A stretch of 46,564 nucleotides of DNA from an uncultured Candidatus Peregrinibacteria bacterium (GTDB lineage: Bacteria > Patescibacteriota > Gracilibacteria > UBA1369). The stretch spans positions 1-46,564 of the forward strand of contig CALMAI010000018.1 of NCBI GenBank assembly GCA_937858825.1, in the 5' to 3' direction. The translations under genes were made by a program, and so were the position numbers. Of the stretch, positions 31,669 to 40,923 are shown piece after piece (position 1 is the first letter of the stretch; each line of letters begins with the position of its first letter). The notes below the pieces were generated by a model that saw nothing but the letters and a program-made list of their open reading frames with translations, did not search any database and was not told the DNA's origin.

Positions 31669-34600
31669 CTACTGGAGAATCGCTTTAATTTGACGCTCCA
31701 GTTCGCTGGTTAGAGCAATGCCAAAAGGGATTTTTATCCGCTGCATCTGGCCATTCTTCGGAAGATGGATCTCAACTTTTCGTTCGCCCTGATTCTCAAG
31801 AAGCAAACTCTTTAAGCGCTGCAAAGTCTCAGTAGTAGCCGATTCAGGCAGTTCAATAATAAAAGGATCTTCCTTCCAGTCGTCACTTTCTGGTTGAGGT
31901 AAACTTTTTTTTGGCTCCTCAATAACCACTGGTTTTTTGTCTGTAGTCAGGCTCTTCTGCTTCCGAAGAACATTTTCTTTTTCATCAAACACCCCAGCCT
32001 CTTTCGCATTTTCAATCATACTATCAAGTGAAACCGACTTTACGCTGTTCACAGCAAACTGAATCTGATCCCTTCTCATATCCAGCTTCCCATCCATAAT
32101 GACAATATTATCATCGGTCAAAAACTGCTGATACTGAACAAAAGTCCGCGGAAAAACCACAAACTCAATGCGCCCGGTTGGATCTTCCATCTCTCCATAC
32201 ATCATATAACTCCCGGACTTGGTAAAGACCTTCTTCGTCTTTGTAAGGAGCCCCCCAAGTTTCACGGTTTTTCCAATATTCTTTTCAGTCAAAGAGTCAA
32301 TAAGTGTCACTTTGCGTGACAAATACTGCTTCAATCCTTTTAAAGGATGCCCCGAAACATAAAGCCCAAGGTAATCCTTTTCCCACTTTAATCGCTCCAT
32401 ATTCGTGGCCGGAGTCACTTTTGGAAGATTAAGAGGAGCAGCCTCTCCCTGTTCACCGGCAAAAAGACTCGATTGCCCCTGAGCACTCATTTCCTGATTG
32501 GTTTTGGCATAGCTACTCATCATATCGGTGCCTTGAGCCAATCTTTTTCTTTCACCTAAATCATCCAAAGCTCCAGAAAGAGCCAAAGCCTCGATAGTTT
32601 TCTTATTCATCAGTTTGGCAGGAACCCGTTGCAGCAGGTTTTCTAGCGAGGAAAATGGTCCACCTTCTTCACGGACACCCAAGATTTCATCAACCGTTCC
32701 CTGCCCAAGTCCTTTAATAGCACTCAATCCAAAACGGATGGTCGAATCGTTGACAACAGTAAAGCTGGAATAGGAATCATTAATAGAAGGAGACAAAACA
32801 GAAATCCCCATCGTCTCACATTCCATAATCTCCATAACAACCCTGTCAGTATTATCTGCATCGGCAGAAAGCAGGGCAGCCATAAACTCCGTAGGATAGT
32901 TGGCCTTAAGATAAGCCGTCCTATAAGAGATCATGGCATAGCAGGCCGCGTGAGATTTATTGAAACCATAACCGGCAAAAGGCTCAATAACTTTTTCAAA
33001 TACTTCCTGGGCAAATTTTTCATCATGCCCATTACTCACAGCTCCTTTCAAGAACTTCTCTTTTTGTTCATTTAAGAGGGATCCAATCTTTTTCCCCACA
33101 GCCTTACGCAAAATATCCGCTTCCCCAAGCGTAAAGCCGGCAAAATCACGGGCAATCTGCAGGATCTGTTCCTGATAAATCGCCACACCATTCGTCTCTT
33201 TCAAAATTGGTTCAAAAGAGGCATGGAGGTATCGGACAGTTTCTGGATTGTGCTGCGCCTCAATATACCCCGGTATCCACTCCATTGGCCCCGGTCGATA
33301 CAAGGCCCCCATAGCAATAATGTCCTCAAAACGGGTTGGCACTAAGTCCTTAAGGTACCGCCGCATACCACCCGATTCAAACTGAAAAACCCCAGTAGTA
33401 TCACCACGTTGCAAAAGCTCATATGTCTTTTGATTATCCATTGGCAGGGCAGAAATGTCGATATCGACGCCCTGTGTTCGCTTGAGAATCTGAAGAGTAT
33501 TTTCAATAATAGTAAGGTTTTTAAGTCCCAAAAAGTCCATTTTCAAAAGACCGATTTCTTCGCAAACATGCATGTCGAACTGCGTAATCACATCTTCTCC
33601 ACCACCAGTTGAACGTTGAAGAGGGATGTATTCCACAAGGGGCTTTTCCGACATCACAACAGCACAGGCATGAGTTCCGGCATGCCGAACCGTCCCTTCC
33701 AGTTTCACCGCATTATCTAAAAGCTCCTGGGTTCGGGGTTCCGATGTATAAATCCTATGCAATTCGGGATCCTCTTTAATCGATCGTTCCAAAGGGATGT
33801 GTTTCCCTTGAATAGGAGGAGGGATAAGTTTGGCGATTCTATCCACTTCCGCATAAGGATAAGCCATTGCGCGGCCGACATCACGGACAGCAGCACGCGC
33901 CGCCATCGTTCCAAACGTAATAATCTGAGCCACATTTTCCTGGCCATATTTATCGCGGACATACGCCAAAACTTCGTCGCGGCGGGTATCGGCAAAATCG
34001 ATATCCACATCGGGCATACTCACACGCTCCGGATTCAAAAATCGTTCAAAAAGAAGCCCATATTTAAGTGGATCCAAATCAGTAATGCCCAAACAGTAGG
34101 TAATAAGCGAACCAGCTGCCGAACCACGCCCCGGACCTACAATAATGCCATTATCCTTCGCAAACTTCACAAAATCCCACACAATCAAAAAGTAGTCGCT
34201 AAATCCCATTTTCAAAACAATGCCCAACTCATACTCCAACCGCTCAAGCGCCTCATTACTTGGATTTTCACCATAGCGCATCTTCAGTCCTTCCTGACAA
34301 AGCTGCGTAAGATAAACATGCGCCTCTTCACTATTTGGAGTTTTAAAAACCGGAATCAGGTTCTGCCCAAATTTCATATTGATGTCTACACGCTCTGCAA
34401 TCTTTAAACTATTCTCAATAGCCTCCGACACATGAGAAAAGGCCTGTTTCATATCTTCTGGCGTGCGCAATGAAAAATCCCCATCAAACTTCATCCTATC
34501 CTCCTGATCAAGAGTTGCTTGAGTCTGGATACACAACAAAATATCCTGCGCCTTCTTATCTTCCGGCTTAATATAGTGGGAATCATGCGTGGCCACCAAC

Positions 34601-35199
34601 GGAACATTATGCTGTTTTGAAATCTCAATAATGCGATCATTCAGAATCTTTTGCTCATCAATCAAAGGATGGTCCTGAAGCTCCAGGTAAAAATTCTCTT
34701 TTCCAAAAATATCCTGATAAAGCTTCACAACTTCCAGCTGCTGCTCTGGAGTTCCTCCATCCACAGACCTTGCAAGCTCTCCCGCAAGACATCCACTCAA
34801 AGCCAGAAGCCCCTCACTATGAGCCTTCATCAAGCCATGATCCACCCTTGGCTTATAATAAAATCCTTCTAAATGTGCTTTGGATACCAACAGCATCAGA
34901 TTCTGATACCCCACATCATTCAGCGCCAGAAGAGTCAGGTGATAAGGCTTGTTCTGAGGACCCGGAGTTTTATCAAACCGTGATTGAGGCGCCACATAGA
35001 TCTCACACCCAATAATCGGCTTAATACCATACTCCTTGGCAGCCTTATAGAATTCCACAACACCGTACATTGTCCCATGATCCGTTAACGCGATAGCAGG
35101 CGAACCTTGTTCATGGGCCTGCCTGGCAATATCCTTCGGCGTACCAAAGCCATCCAGAAGGCTATAATGCGAATGTACGTGCAGATGGACAAAAGACAT
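31669..35199 (-). CDS. dnaE: DNA polymerase III subunit alpha
   Basis: This is the replicative polymerase. I use the ATG at 35199, which gives the standard MSFVHLHVHSHYSLLDG start; a longer frame would run through the tRNA-Leu gene. The 1176-residue protein has an N-terminal PHP domain with intact metal ligands (H6, H8, D40, H41, E66, H205, D206, H208). The polymerase core has the catalytic aspartates D399 and D401 in PDVDIDF and the block GPGRGSAAGSLITY. Helix-hairpin-helix and OB domains (about 990-1075, KLGGLLTKTKK) follow, then a C-terminal domain. The intact PHP site suggests built-in 3'-5' proofreading, as shown for other DnaE1-type enzymes lacking DnaQ. The tRNA-Leu is 17 bases upstream, so both probably share one promoter. 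Confidence 0.97.
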   Translation of the reverse strand: MSFVHLHVHSHYSLLDGFGTPKDIARQAHEQGSPAIALTDHGTMYGVVEFYKAAKEYGIKPIIGCEIYVAPQSRFDKTPGPQNKPYHLTLLALNDVGYQNLMLLVSKAHLEGFYYKPRVDHGLMKAHSEGLLALSGCLAGELARSVDGGTPEQQLEVVKLYQDIFGKENFYLELQDHPLIDEQKILNDRIIEISKQHNVPLVATHDSHYIKPEDKKAQDILLCIQTQATLDQEDRMKFDGDFSLRTPEDMKQAFSHVSEAIENSLKIAERVDINMKFGQNLIPVFKTPNSEEAHVYLTQLCQEGLKMRYGENPSNEALERLEYELGIVLKMGFSDYFLIVWDFVKFAKDNGIIVGPGRGSAAGSLITYCLGITDLDPLKYGLLFERFLNPERVSMPDVDIDFADTRRDEVLAYVRDKYGQENVAQIITFGTMAARAAVRDVGRAMAYPYAEVDRIAKLIPPPIQGKHIPLERSIKEDPELHRIYTSEPRTQELLDNAVKLEGTVRHAGTHACAVVMSEKPLVEYIPLQRSTGGGEDVITQFDMHVCEEIGLLKMDFLGLKNLTIIENTLQILKRTQGVDIDISALPMDNQKTYELLQRGDTTGVFQFESGGMRRYLKDLVPTRFEDIIAMGALYRPGPMEWIPGYIEAQHNPETVRYLHASFEPILKETNGVAIYQEQILQIARDFAGFTLGEADILRKAVGKKIGSLLNEQKEKFLKGAVSNGHDEKFAQEVFEKVIEPFAGYGFNKSHAACYAMISYRTAYLKANYPTEFMAALLSADADNTDRVVMEIMECETMGISVLSPSINDSYSSFTVVNDSTIRFGLSAIKGLGQGTVDEILGVREEGGPFSSLENLLQRVPAKLMNKKTIEALALSGALDDLGERKRLAQGTDMMSSYAKTNQEMSAQGQSSLFAGEQGEAAPLNLPKVTPATNMERLKWEKDYLGLYVSGHPLKGLKQYLSRKVTLIDSLTEKNIGKTVKLGGLLTKTKKVFTKSGSYMMYGEMEDPTGRIEFVVFPRTFVQYQQFLTDDNIVIMDGKLDMRRDQIQFAVNSVKSVSLDSMIENAKEAGVFDEKENVLRKQKSLTTDKKPVVIEEPKKSLPQPESDDWKEDPFIIELPESATTETLQRLKSLLLENQGERKVEIHLPKNGQMQRIKIPFGIALTSELERQIKAILQ

Positions 35200-35216
35200 A
35201 AACGAGCTTGAAAAAG

Positions 35217-35302
35217 TGGTACCGGGGAGAGGGCTCGAACCTCCACGCCTTGTGGGCACTAGCTCCTAAGGCTAGCGTGTCTACCAATTCCACCACCCCG
35301 GC
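35217..35302 (-). tRNA. tRNA-Leu (anticodon UAG)
   Basis: An 86-base class II tRNA on the minus strand. The acceptor is GCCGGGG paired with CCCCGGT, the D-loop contains TTGGTAGACAC, and the anticodon stem CTAGC/GCTAG holds loop CTTAGGA (UAG). A long variable arm (TGCCCACAAGGCG) is followed by a T-arm with GTTCGAGCC. The 3' CCA is encoded. It decodes CUN. dnaE follows after 17 bases. Confidence 0.97.
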
Positions 35303-35309
35303 ACGCTTG

Positions 35310-35339
35310 AACATACTAGCAAAAAAAGAAAAACATGAA
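35310..35339 (-). promoter_or_regulatory. Candidate tRNA-Leu/dnaE promoter
   Basis: TTCATG (35334-35339), 18 bases, TATGTT (35310-35315) on the minus strand; seven bases separate the -10 from the first tRNA base. Confidence 0.45.
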
Positions 35340-35390
35340 AGAGATTCTTTTTTGGCTCAAACATACGAGAAAACCATTACAAATTAGATG

Positions 35391-35420
35391 TTGACAAAAC
35401 TGCTAAATTAGGATTATTAT
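35391..35420 (+). promoter_or_regulatory. Promoter of the first sigma4/HARE-HTH gene
   Basis: A perfect TTGACA (35391-35396), 18 bases, TATTAT (35415-35420). The leader is about 120 bases, unusually long for this window, and holds a small open frame. Confidence 0.65.
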
Positions 35421-35451
35421 TCATTCCTTTTACAGGAGAGCTTAATAAAAC

Positions 35452-35505
35452 ATGTTTGCTAGAAGATCAAATTTCTTGCTTGACATCACAATTGATTCTG
35501 AATAA
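35452..35505 (+). other. Possible 17-codon leader ORF
   Basis: ATG TTT GCT ... GAA TAA encodes 17 residues (MFARRSNFLLDITIDSE) in the leader of the sigma4/HARE-HTH gene. AGGAG lies 13 bases upstream of its ATG, which is far for a ribosome site. It ends 42 bases before the main start. It may be chance; it has no recognisable sequence. Confidence 0.25.
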
Positions 35506-35547
35506 GCTTGCACCACAAACCAACATTTAGTCCCTTATGAAGCGGTC

Positions 35548-36627
35548 ATGGACAATCAATTCTCACAAACCACAGCAAATTCTGCGCTCCAAGTTGAAAA
35601 AATGAATCTCACCGAGATTATTGAGGATATGTTTCTGGTACTGACATCAAAAGAGAAAGAGGTTATCATCAAACGATTCAGCCTGGACAACAAACCAAAG
35701 CAGACTTTGGAGAAGATTGGACAGTCATTTTCTGTGACTCGTGAAAGAATCCGACAGATTGAAAAGATCGCACTTGGAAAACTCCGACGAACAGTCGACA
35801 ACTCAAAACTCAGCCATATTAACAAAATCGCCCGTGAAATTCTTGAATCGAATGGTGGACTTTTGATTGAGAAAAAGCTCGTTTCAGAAATTTTGAATAA
35901 AATACTCAGTAGTGCCCCGGCAGATGCTAACATCATCAAGCTGGCACTTAATATCAATCCAGACATTATAAAGATGGATAAAACAAACGTATTCAAACCG
36001 TTCTGGCGGCTTCAACACATTCCACTTGATACTGTTAAGAAGATCATCACAAAGGGAATCTCGCTTCTTAATAAGCACAGCGACGTAATGACCGACTCAC
36101 AGATTACGTCTGAATTAAAAGAAACTATCAAAGAGCAAAACGCAGATCCGGAATTGATTCTTTCTGCATTGGAAGTTGATAAGCGTGTAAAACGAGTAAA
36201 AGAAGGATTTGGACTTATGTCATGGCGACACATCAACCCACGAAGTATCCGTGACAAGGCATACATTGTTTTGAAGAAAGAAACATCGCCACTCCATTTC
36301 GTGGATATCGCGAACAGAATTTCAGAAGCTGGATTCGACAAGAAAGTCGTAACCACTCAGGCCGTTCACAACGAGCTCATCCGCTACGACCAGTTCGTTT
36401 TGGTTGGACGTGGACTTTATGCTTTGAAAGAATGGGGCTTCAAGAAAGGAACAGTTGCTGACGTCATTGAAGATCTTCTCAAGAAGAAGAGCCCAATGAC
36501 CAAGCAGGAAATCATTGAAGGTGTTCTTAAACAACGACAGGTAAAGAAGGGAACTATCTCACTCAACCTTCAAAAGAATCCAAAGTTTGTCCGTGTCGGA
36601 CGTGCGGTCTACAAACTTTCAGCTTAG
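35548..36627 (+). CDS. Sigma-70 region 4-like / HARE-HTH transcription factor (paralog 1)
   Basis: The 359-residue protein begins with a sigma-70 region 4-like helix-turn-helix (about 31-82): LTSKEKEVIIKRF then TLEKIGQSFSVTRERIRQIE, the -35-recognition signature. It lacks regions 2 and 3, so it cannot be a complete sigma factor. A middle helical region (about 88-225) precedes a HARE-HTH domain (about 233-297), like that of RNA polymerase delta, with PLHFVDIANRI and QAVHNELIRYDQFVLVGRGLYALKEWG. A final winged helix (300-357) ends RVGRAVYKLSA. A DNA-binding regulator or RNA polymerase-associated factor is the best guess. A full-length paralog lies at 40.9-42.0 kb. Its stop overlaps the convergent small gene by four bases. 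Confidence 0.88.
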   Translation: MDNQFSQTTANSALQVEKMNLTEIIEDMFLVLTSKEKEVIIKRFSLDNKPKQTLEKIGQSFSVTRERIRQIEKIALGKLRRTVDNSKLSHINKIAREILESNGGLLIEKKLVSEILNKILSSAPADANIIKLALNINPDIIKMDKTNVFKPFWRLQHIPLDTVKKIITKGISLLNKHSDVMTDSQITSELKETIKEQNADPELILSALEVDKRVKRVKEGFGLMSWRHINPRSIRDKAYIVLKKETSPLHFVDIANRISEAGFDKKVVTTQAVHNELIRYDQFVLVGRGLYALKEWGFKKGTVADVIEDLLKKKSPMTKQEIIEGVLKQRQVKKGTISLNLQKNPKFVRVGRAVYKLSA

Positions 36628-37109
36628 TTGGAAGTTCCTTTTATAAACTTTTGCCACAAGTTTTTCACTCCCTCGCTCGTTGCGTGGGCAAGTTGAGAAA
36701 GGATACTTCGCAAATAACGAATCCGGGAAATCAGAATATTCAATTGAAACGGTTCAGCTTTGGACGGATTTCGCATAATCTTATTCGCTTTCTTTTCGAG
36801 TTCAGCAATCTCCTGTTTTACCCTGGTTGAAACCTGAACCCTCATCACATCCACGCTCGGAAGCGAAATGGTTTTTGCAGTAACCGCAGCACCATCATCA
36901 TAAACCTTCTTCGCCCCAGTACCTTGTGAGGTTGGAGCCTTTTTTTTATCCTCTCCAATAGTCTCGGCAATATTGCCTTCAACAAATTCCGCAACCTCAG
37001 AGCCCTGAAGCGCCTCTTGAATCTCAACAGATTCCTGCTGCTTCTCAGCCTGTTTTTCAGCTGAGCTCTCAATTCCCTTACCAAGATTTTTTTCTGGATT
37101 TGGATTCAT
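36624..37109 (-). CDS. Hypothetical protein, Glu/Lys-rich with helical C-terminus
   Basis: I do not recognise this 161-residue protein. The first 55 residues are Glu/Gln/Lys-rich and probably disordered. Residues 60-90 contain a Gly/Thr/Val segment. Residues 88-150 look helical and amphipathic (VSTRVKQEIAELEKKANKI then LNILISRIRYLRSILSQLA). It has no signal peptide and no membrane helix. Its stop overlaps that of the convergent sigma4/HARE-HTH gene by four bases (shared TTAG). It is divergent from valS and has its own promoter. The absence of stops, the promoter and the clean spacing support a real gene. Confidence 0.75.
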   Translation of the reverse strand: MNPNPEKNLGKGIESSAEKQAEKQQESVEIQEALQGSEVAEFVEGNIAETIGEDKKKAPTSQGTGAKKVYDDGAAVTAKTISLPSVDVMRVQVSTRVKQEIAELEKKANKIMRNPSKAEPFQLNILISRIRYLRSILSQLAHATSEGVKNLWQKFIKGTSN

Positions 37110-37132
37110 ACAATACTCTACATATTATATTA

Positions 37133-37161
37133 ATTTAACCAAAATTACGCACTTTTGTCAA
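37133..37161 (-). promoter_or_regulatory. Promoter of the 161-residue protein gene
   Basis: A perfect TTGACA (37156-37161), 17 bases, TTAAAT (37133-37138) on the minus strand. A TATAAT (37124-37129) lies just downstream and could be an alternative -10. Confidence 0.5.
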
Positions 37162-37213
37162 TTAGCTCTAGCCCTCGCACAAGGTAATATCCCTATAACA
37201 ATGTAGAAATCTA

Positions 37214-37222
37214 TGCTATAAC
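37214..37222 (+). promoter_or_regulatory. Candidate valS extended -10
   Basis: TGC-TATAAC lies 23 bases before the valS ATG. No convincing -35 is present. An earlier TATAAC at about 37193 could be an alternative. Confidence 0.4.
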
Positions 37223-37245
37223 TGGCAAGCACATTATCGAAAACT

Positions 37246-39972
37246 ATGAAAGAAATCGACAAAGCCTACGAGCCCCAGAAGCACGAAGTGACAATCTACA
37301 AAAAATGGGAAGAGGAAGGATCTTTTCACGCAGAAGTAGACTCAAAGAAAAAGCCATACACTATTTCCATGCCTCCTCCGAATGCGACTGGAACTTTGCA
37401 TTTGGGACACGCAACAATGCTTGCTATCCAGGATATTCTTATCCGGCAAAAACGGATGCAGGGATATTCCTCTTTGTGGGTTCCGGGAACAGATCATGCA
37501 GCCATCGCCACACAAAGTGTTGTAGAAAAAAAACTCCAAAATAGCGGAGTTCAAAATCCACGTCATGATTTAGGACGAGAGAAGCTTTTAGAAGAGATCC
37601 GCAAGTTTGTGGCCGATTCAAAAGATACCATCCGCACACAGGTAAGAAAAATGGGGGCAAGTTGCGATTGGGATCGGGAAAAATACACACTGGACGAAGA
37701 TCTTAACCACGCGGTGAACACCTTCTTCGAGCGTATGCACAAAGATGGAATCATCTATCACGGAGATCGCATCGTAAACTGGGATCCCAACATGCAAACC
37801 ACGGTTGCCGACGATGAGCAGGAATACAAAGAAGAACCAACCAAATTTTACTACTTCCAGTATGGTCCGGTTGTGATTGGTACAGCCCGCCCGGAAACCA
37901 AATTTGCAGACAAGATTATTGTCGTCCACCCGGACGATGAGCGGTACAAGGATCTCCACGGAAAAGAGTTCGAAGTAGAATGGATTAATGGGCCGATCAA
38001 AGCCAGAGTTATTGCTGACGAATGTATCGACCCGGAAATGGGAACCGGAGCCATGACTATTACTCCCGCGCACTCTCATGTTGACTTTGAACTGGCCGAA
38101 AAATACGATTTGGAGAAACCTCAAATTATTGACTTTGATGGAAAACTTTTGCCAGTAGCAGAGGAGTTTGCCGGCATGCATATTGATGAAGCGCGCGAAA
38201 AAATAGTTGAAAAACTGGACAAAAAAGGCCTGCTCGTAAAAATTGACGAAAATTACGTTCATAACATTGCCGTTAACTATCGGGGTAAAGGTGTCGTGGA
38301 ACCACAAATCATGAAACAGTGGTTTATTGACGTAAACAAAAAAGTCATCGACTGGAAAGGGGGAAAAATGAGTATCAAAGAGGTTCTCCAGGATGTTGTC
38401 CGGTCAGAGATGATCAAAATTCTTCCAGATCGATTTGAAAAAACATATTTCCACTGGATCGACAACCTTCGCGACTGGTGCATTAGCCGCCAGATCTGGT
38501 GGGGACATCGCATTCCAATGTGGTACAAAGTTTCAGAAAAGGACAAAAAGAAGTGGGATCAACACCCCGACTCTTCCAGCTACCTTCTCCAGACCATGGG
38601 AATAACAATTGAAGACACGGTTTTTGGGGAAATAGCTCCCAAAGAGGGACATTGGATCCAGGATCCCGATACGCTCGATACATGGTTTTCATCGGCACTC
38701 TGGACTTTTTCAACGCTCGGCTGGCCGGAACAAACCAAAGAACTGGAATACTTCCACCCCACAGCAGTCCTGGAAACAGGATACGATATTCTCTTTTTCT
38801 GGGTGGCGCGTATGATTCTGGCTTCAACCTACTGTTTGCGTTCAGATGGTTTGCCGGAAGAAAAATGTATTCCTTTTAAAGAGGTCTATCTCCACGGAAT
38901 GATCCGCGATATTAATGGGCAGAAAATGTCTAAATCGCGTCCGGAAACCTGTATCGATCCATTGGACATGATTGAAAAGTACGGAACAGACGCCGTTCGC
39001 CTGAGCCTTGTAGTGGGGAACACACCAGGAAATGACATGCGCCTCTACGAAGAAAAAATCGCCGGGTACCGTAACTTTGTAAACAAAATCTGGAACGCCT
39101 CACGTTTCGCTCTCATGAATGTTGATGACACAACAATCTCCACAGAGAACATCCATGAACATGTGGAAAGCCGAGCCGATATGTGGGTTCTCACCAAGCT
39201 CAACGAACTCATCCAGGAGGTAGATGGAGATCTTGAAAAATATCGATTCTCCGACGCGGCCACAAAAATCTATGAATTCACATGGGAAAAATACTGTGAC
39301 TGGTATCTTGAAATTTCAAAAGGGGAGCACCTTAATCCAACGGTTCTACTCTACGTACTTAAAACACTTCTCAAGCTGCTTCATCCATTCGTTCCATTCG
39401 TAACAGAAGTACTCTGGAGCAAACTGGATCAGCCAACAATGATCATTCATGAGAAATGGCCGGAATACGATGAAAGAACAGTATACCAGGCAGAATCTGA
39501 AGAAATGGAGACCATCAACGCCATCATATCAGGCATCCGCAGCCTTCGGTCAGAAAGAGGAGTGGAGCCGGCAAAGAAAATCAAAGCCACTATTTATGGC
39601 GGACTTTGGACAGAGATAATTGAAGAGAAACGGGAACCAATTATGCGGCTTGCCAGGCTGGAAGAACTTATAGTAGAAACAGAAGGTGAAAAAATCAATA
39701 ATGCTGCATGGCAATACATTAATGGTGTTGACATCTATCTCCCACTTGGAGATATGATTAATATTGAACAGGAAAAAGCCCGGCTCAACAAAAAGCTCCA
39801 GCAAACAGAGCAAAAAATGGAAAGTCTCAGTAAACGGCTTCAAAACGAAGGGTTTTTACGAAGCGCCCCAGAAGATGTTATAAATAAAGAGAAGACCCTT
39901 ATGGCGGAATTGGAAAAGGAGCTGGCGAATATCCAGGAAAAACTCAAAGAAATCGAAGAAGTAGCACAATAA
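37246..39972 (+). CDS. valS: Valyl-tRNA synthetase
   Basis: This class I synthetase charges tRNA-Val. The 908-residue protein has the HIGH motif HLGH (52-55) in PPPNATGTLHLGHA, the CP1 editing domain (about 150-340) with GTARPETKFAD, and the WCISRQIWWGHRIP block. The KMSKS loop is at 560-564 (GQKMSKSRPE). The anticodon-binding domain (about 640-790) follows, then a C-terminal coiled coil (about 840-905) typical of ValRS. All motifs are intact and the length is normal. The TPR-like gene follows after 10 bases and is probably co-transcribed. Confidence 0.97.
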   Translation: MKEIDKAYEPQKHEVTIYKKWEEEGSFHAEVDSKKKPYTISMPPPNATGTLHLGHATMLAIQDILIRQKRMQGYSSLWVPGTDHAAIATQSVVEKKLQNSGVQNPRHDLGREKLLEEIRKFVADSKDTIRTQVRKMGASCDWDREKYTLDEDLNHAVNTFFERMHKDGIIYHGDRIVNWDPNMQTTVADDEQEYKEEPTKFYYFQYGPVVIGTARPETKFADKIIVVHPDDERYKDLHGKEFEVEWINGPIKARVIADECIDPEMGTGAMTITPAHSHVDFELAEKYDLEKPQIIDFDGKLLPVAEEFAGMHIDEAREKIVEKLDKKGLLVKIDENYVHNIAVNYRGKGVVEPQIMKQWFIDVNKKVIDWKGGKMSIKEVLQDVVRSEMIKILPDRFEKTYFHWIDNLRDWCISRQIWWGHRIPMWYKVSEKDKKKWDQHPDSSSYLLQTMGITIEDTVFGEIAPKEGHWIQDPDTLDTWFSSALWTFSTLGWPEQTKELEYFHPTAVLETGYDILFFWVARMILASTYCLRSDGLPEEKCIPFKEVYLHGMIRDINGQKMSKSRPETCIDPLDMIEKYGTDAVRLSLVVGNTPGNDMRLYEEKIAGYRNFVNKIWNASRFALMNVDDTTISTENIHEHVESRADMWVLTKLNELIQEVDGDLEKYRFSDAATKIYEFTWEKYCDWYLEISKGEHLNPTVLLYVLKTLLKLLHPFVPFVTEVLWSKLDQPTMIIHEKWPEYDERTVYQAESEEMETINAIISGIRSLRSERGVEPAKKIKATIYGGLWTEIIEEKREPIMRLARLEELIVETEGEKINNAAWQYINGVDIYLPLGDMINIEQEKARLNKKLQQTEQKMESLSKRLQNEGFLRSAPEDVINKEKTLMAELEKELANIQEKLKEIEEVAQ

Positions 39973-39982
39973 TACTTTCAGT

Positions 39983-40918
39983 ATGGCACAGGACGAATCA
40001 ACAACAATTCTAAAAGAGGCAATTCAAAGAATTAAAAACCTCATTGAGCACGAAAAGTGGCAGGAAGCGCATCGTGCATGCTTGGAAATTTTGCGTTACG
40101 ATCCAGAAAATCTCCAAGTTATCCGGCTTAAGAATAAAATTGAAAAGGCTGTTCAAAAAGTAAACAAGCGGGCAATTAATGAAGATATTCAAAAACTTAA
40201 GCCACTCTGGAAAGAGAAAAATTTTCAAAAACTTCTGGATCATTTAAAAGAACTTCGTCCATACCGAAAGCAGCACAAAGCACTGGATCACTTTATTAGC
40301 AAAGTTGATAAAGCCTATGCCAAGGCTTATGCCGAAAACCAGAAAGAGTATTTTGAAGCAGAAATGAAGAACATTCAAAAACTTTTGGAGCAGAAAGAAT
40401 ATCAGAAAGCCATTCTGGCAGCACAAAAACTTCGCATCACCAAGTACCATGAAAAAGATGTAAAAAGACTCATCTTAAAAATTAAAAACGAATGGATAGC
40501 GCACGAAATTGCAGATAATAAAAAATTACTCGAAAGCGACAAATATGAAGACGCGCTCCTCAAAGCCCAACAGATTAAAAAAATCGACCCTGAATCAGAA
40601 AAAATTAAACACCTCATCAAAACAACAAAAGATAAATATCAGCGACACAAAGTTGTGGAACAACGAGACTTTATTTACAAAGGCCTGGAAAAAACACGGA
40701 CCCTCATGCAACTCAAAAAATTTGATAAAGCCCTTCAGGCCGCATCAGAAATTCTTGATGTAGATCCTGAAAACAAAAAAGCCCAATACATGTTCCAGGT
40801 TGCAAAAAGGAAAGCACTAAAAAATGACAATAGAGCGCTCCGCAGACAAATGAAAAAATCCAAAAAAGAACTCAAAGAAGAGTACAAGAAAGATAAATCA
40901 AAGTTTATTAAAATCTAA
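39983..40918 (+). CDS. TPR-like helical repeat protein
   Basis: The 311-residue protein is Lys-rich, cytoplasmic and almost entirely helical. Repeated units of about 35-50 residues follow the pattern 'x-W/Y-Q-E/K-A...A...L/I...DP-E-N/S': EKWQEAHRACLEILRYDPEN (about 24-43), KEYQKAILAAQKL, DKYEDALLKAQQIKKIDPES, and KKFDKALQAASEILDVDPEN. These resemble degenerate TPRs. A highly basic C-terminal tail (about 275-311) may bind nucleic acid or membrane. It lies 10 bases after valS and five bases before a convergent regulator gene. The function is unknown; a scaffold role is likely. Confidence 0.8.
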   Translation: MAQDESTTILKEAIQRIKNLIEHEKWQEAHRACLEILRYDPENLQVIRLKNKIEKAVQKVNKRAINEDIQKLKPLWKEKNFQKLLDHLKELRPYRKQHKALDHFISKVDKAYAKAYAENQKEYFEAEMKNIQKLLEQKEYQKAILAAQKLRITKYHEKDVKRLILKIKNEWIAHEIADNKKLLESDKYEDALLKAQQIKKIDPESEKIKHLIKTTKDKYQRHKVVEQRDFIYKGLEKTRTLMQLKKFDKALQAASEILDVDPENKKAQYMFQVAKRKALKNDNRALRRQMKKSKKELKEEYKKDKSKFIKI

Positions 40919-40923
40919 ACGCC

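Noticed and set aside
35200-35259. Longer dnaE start upstream of 35199
   Set aside because: It would translate through most of a tRNA-Leu half, and the 35199 ATG gives the standard PHP-domain N-terminus.
35480-35508. Second TTGACA upstream of the first sigma4/HARE-HTH gene as a tandem promoter
   Set aside because: The -10 at correct spacing is TAAGCT, a poor match; the upstream TTGACA-18-TATTAT is much better.
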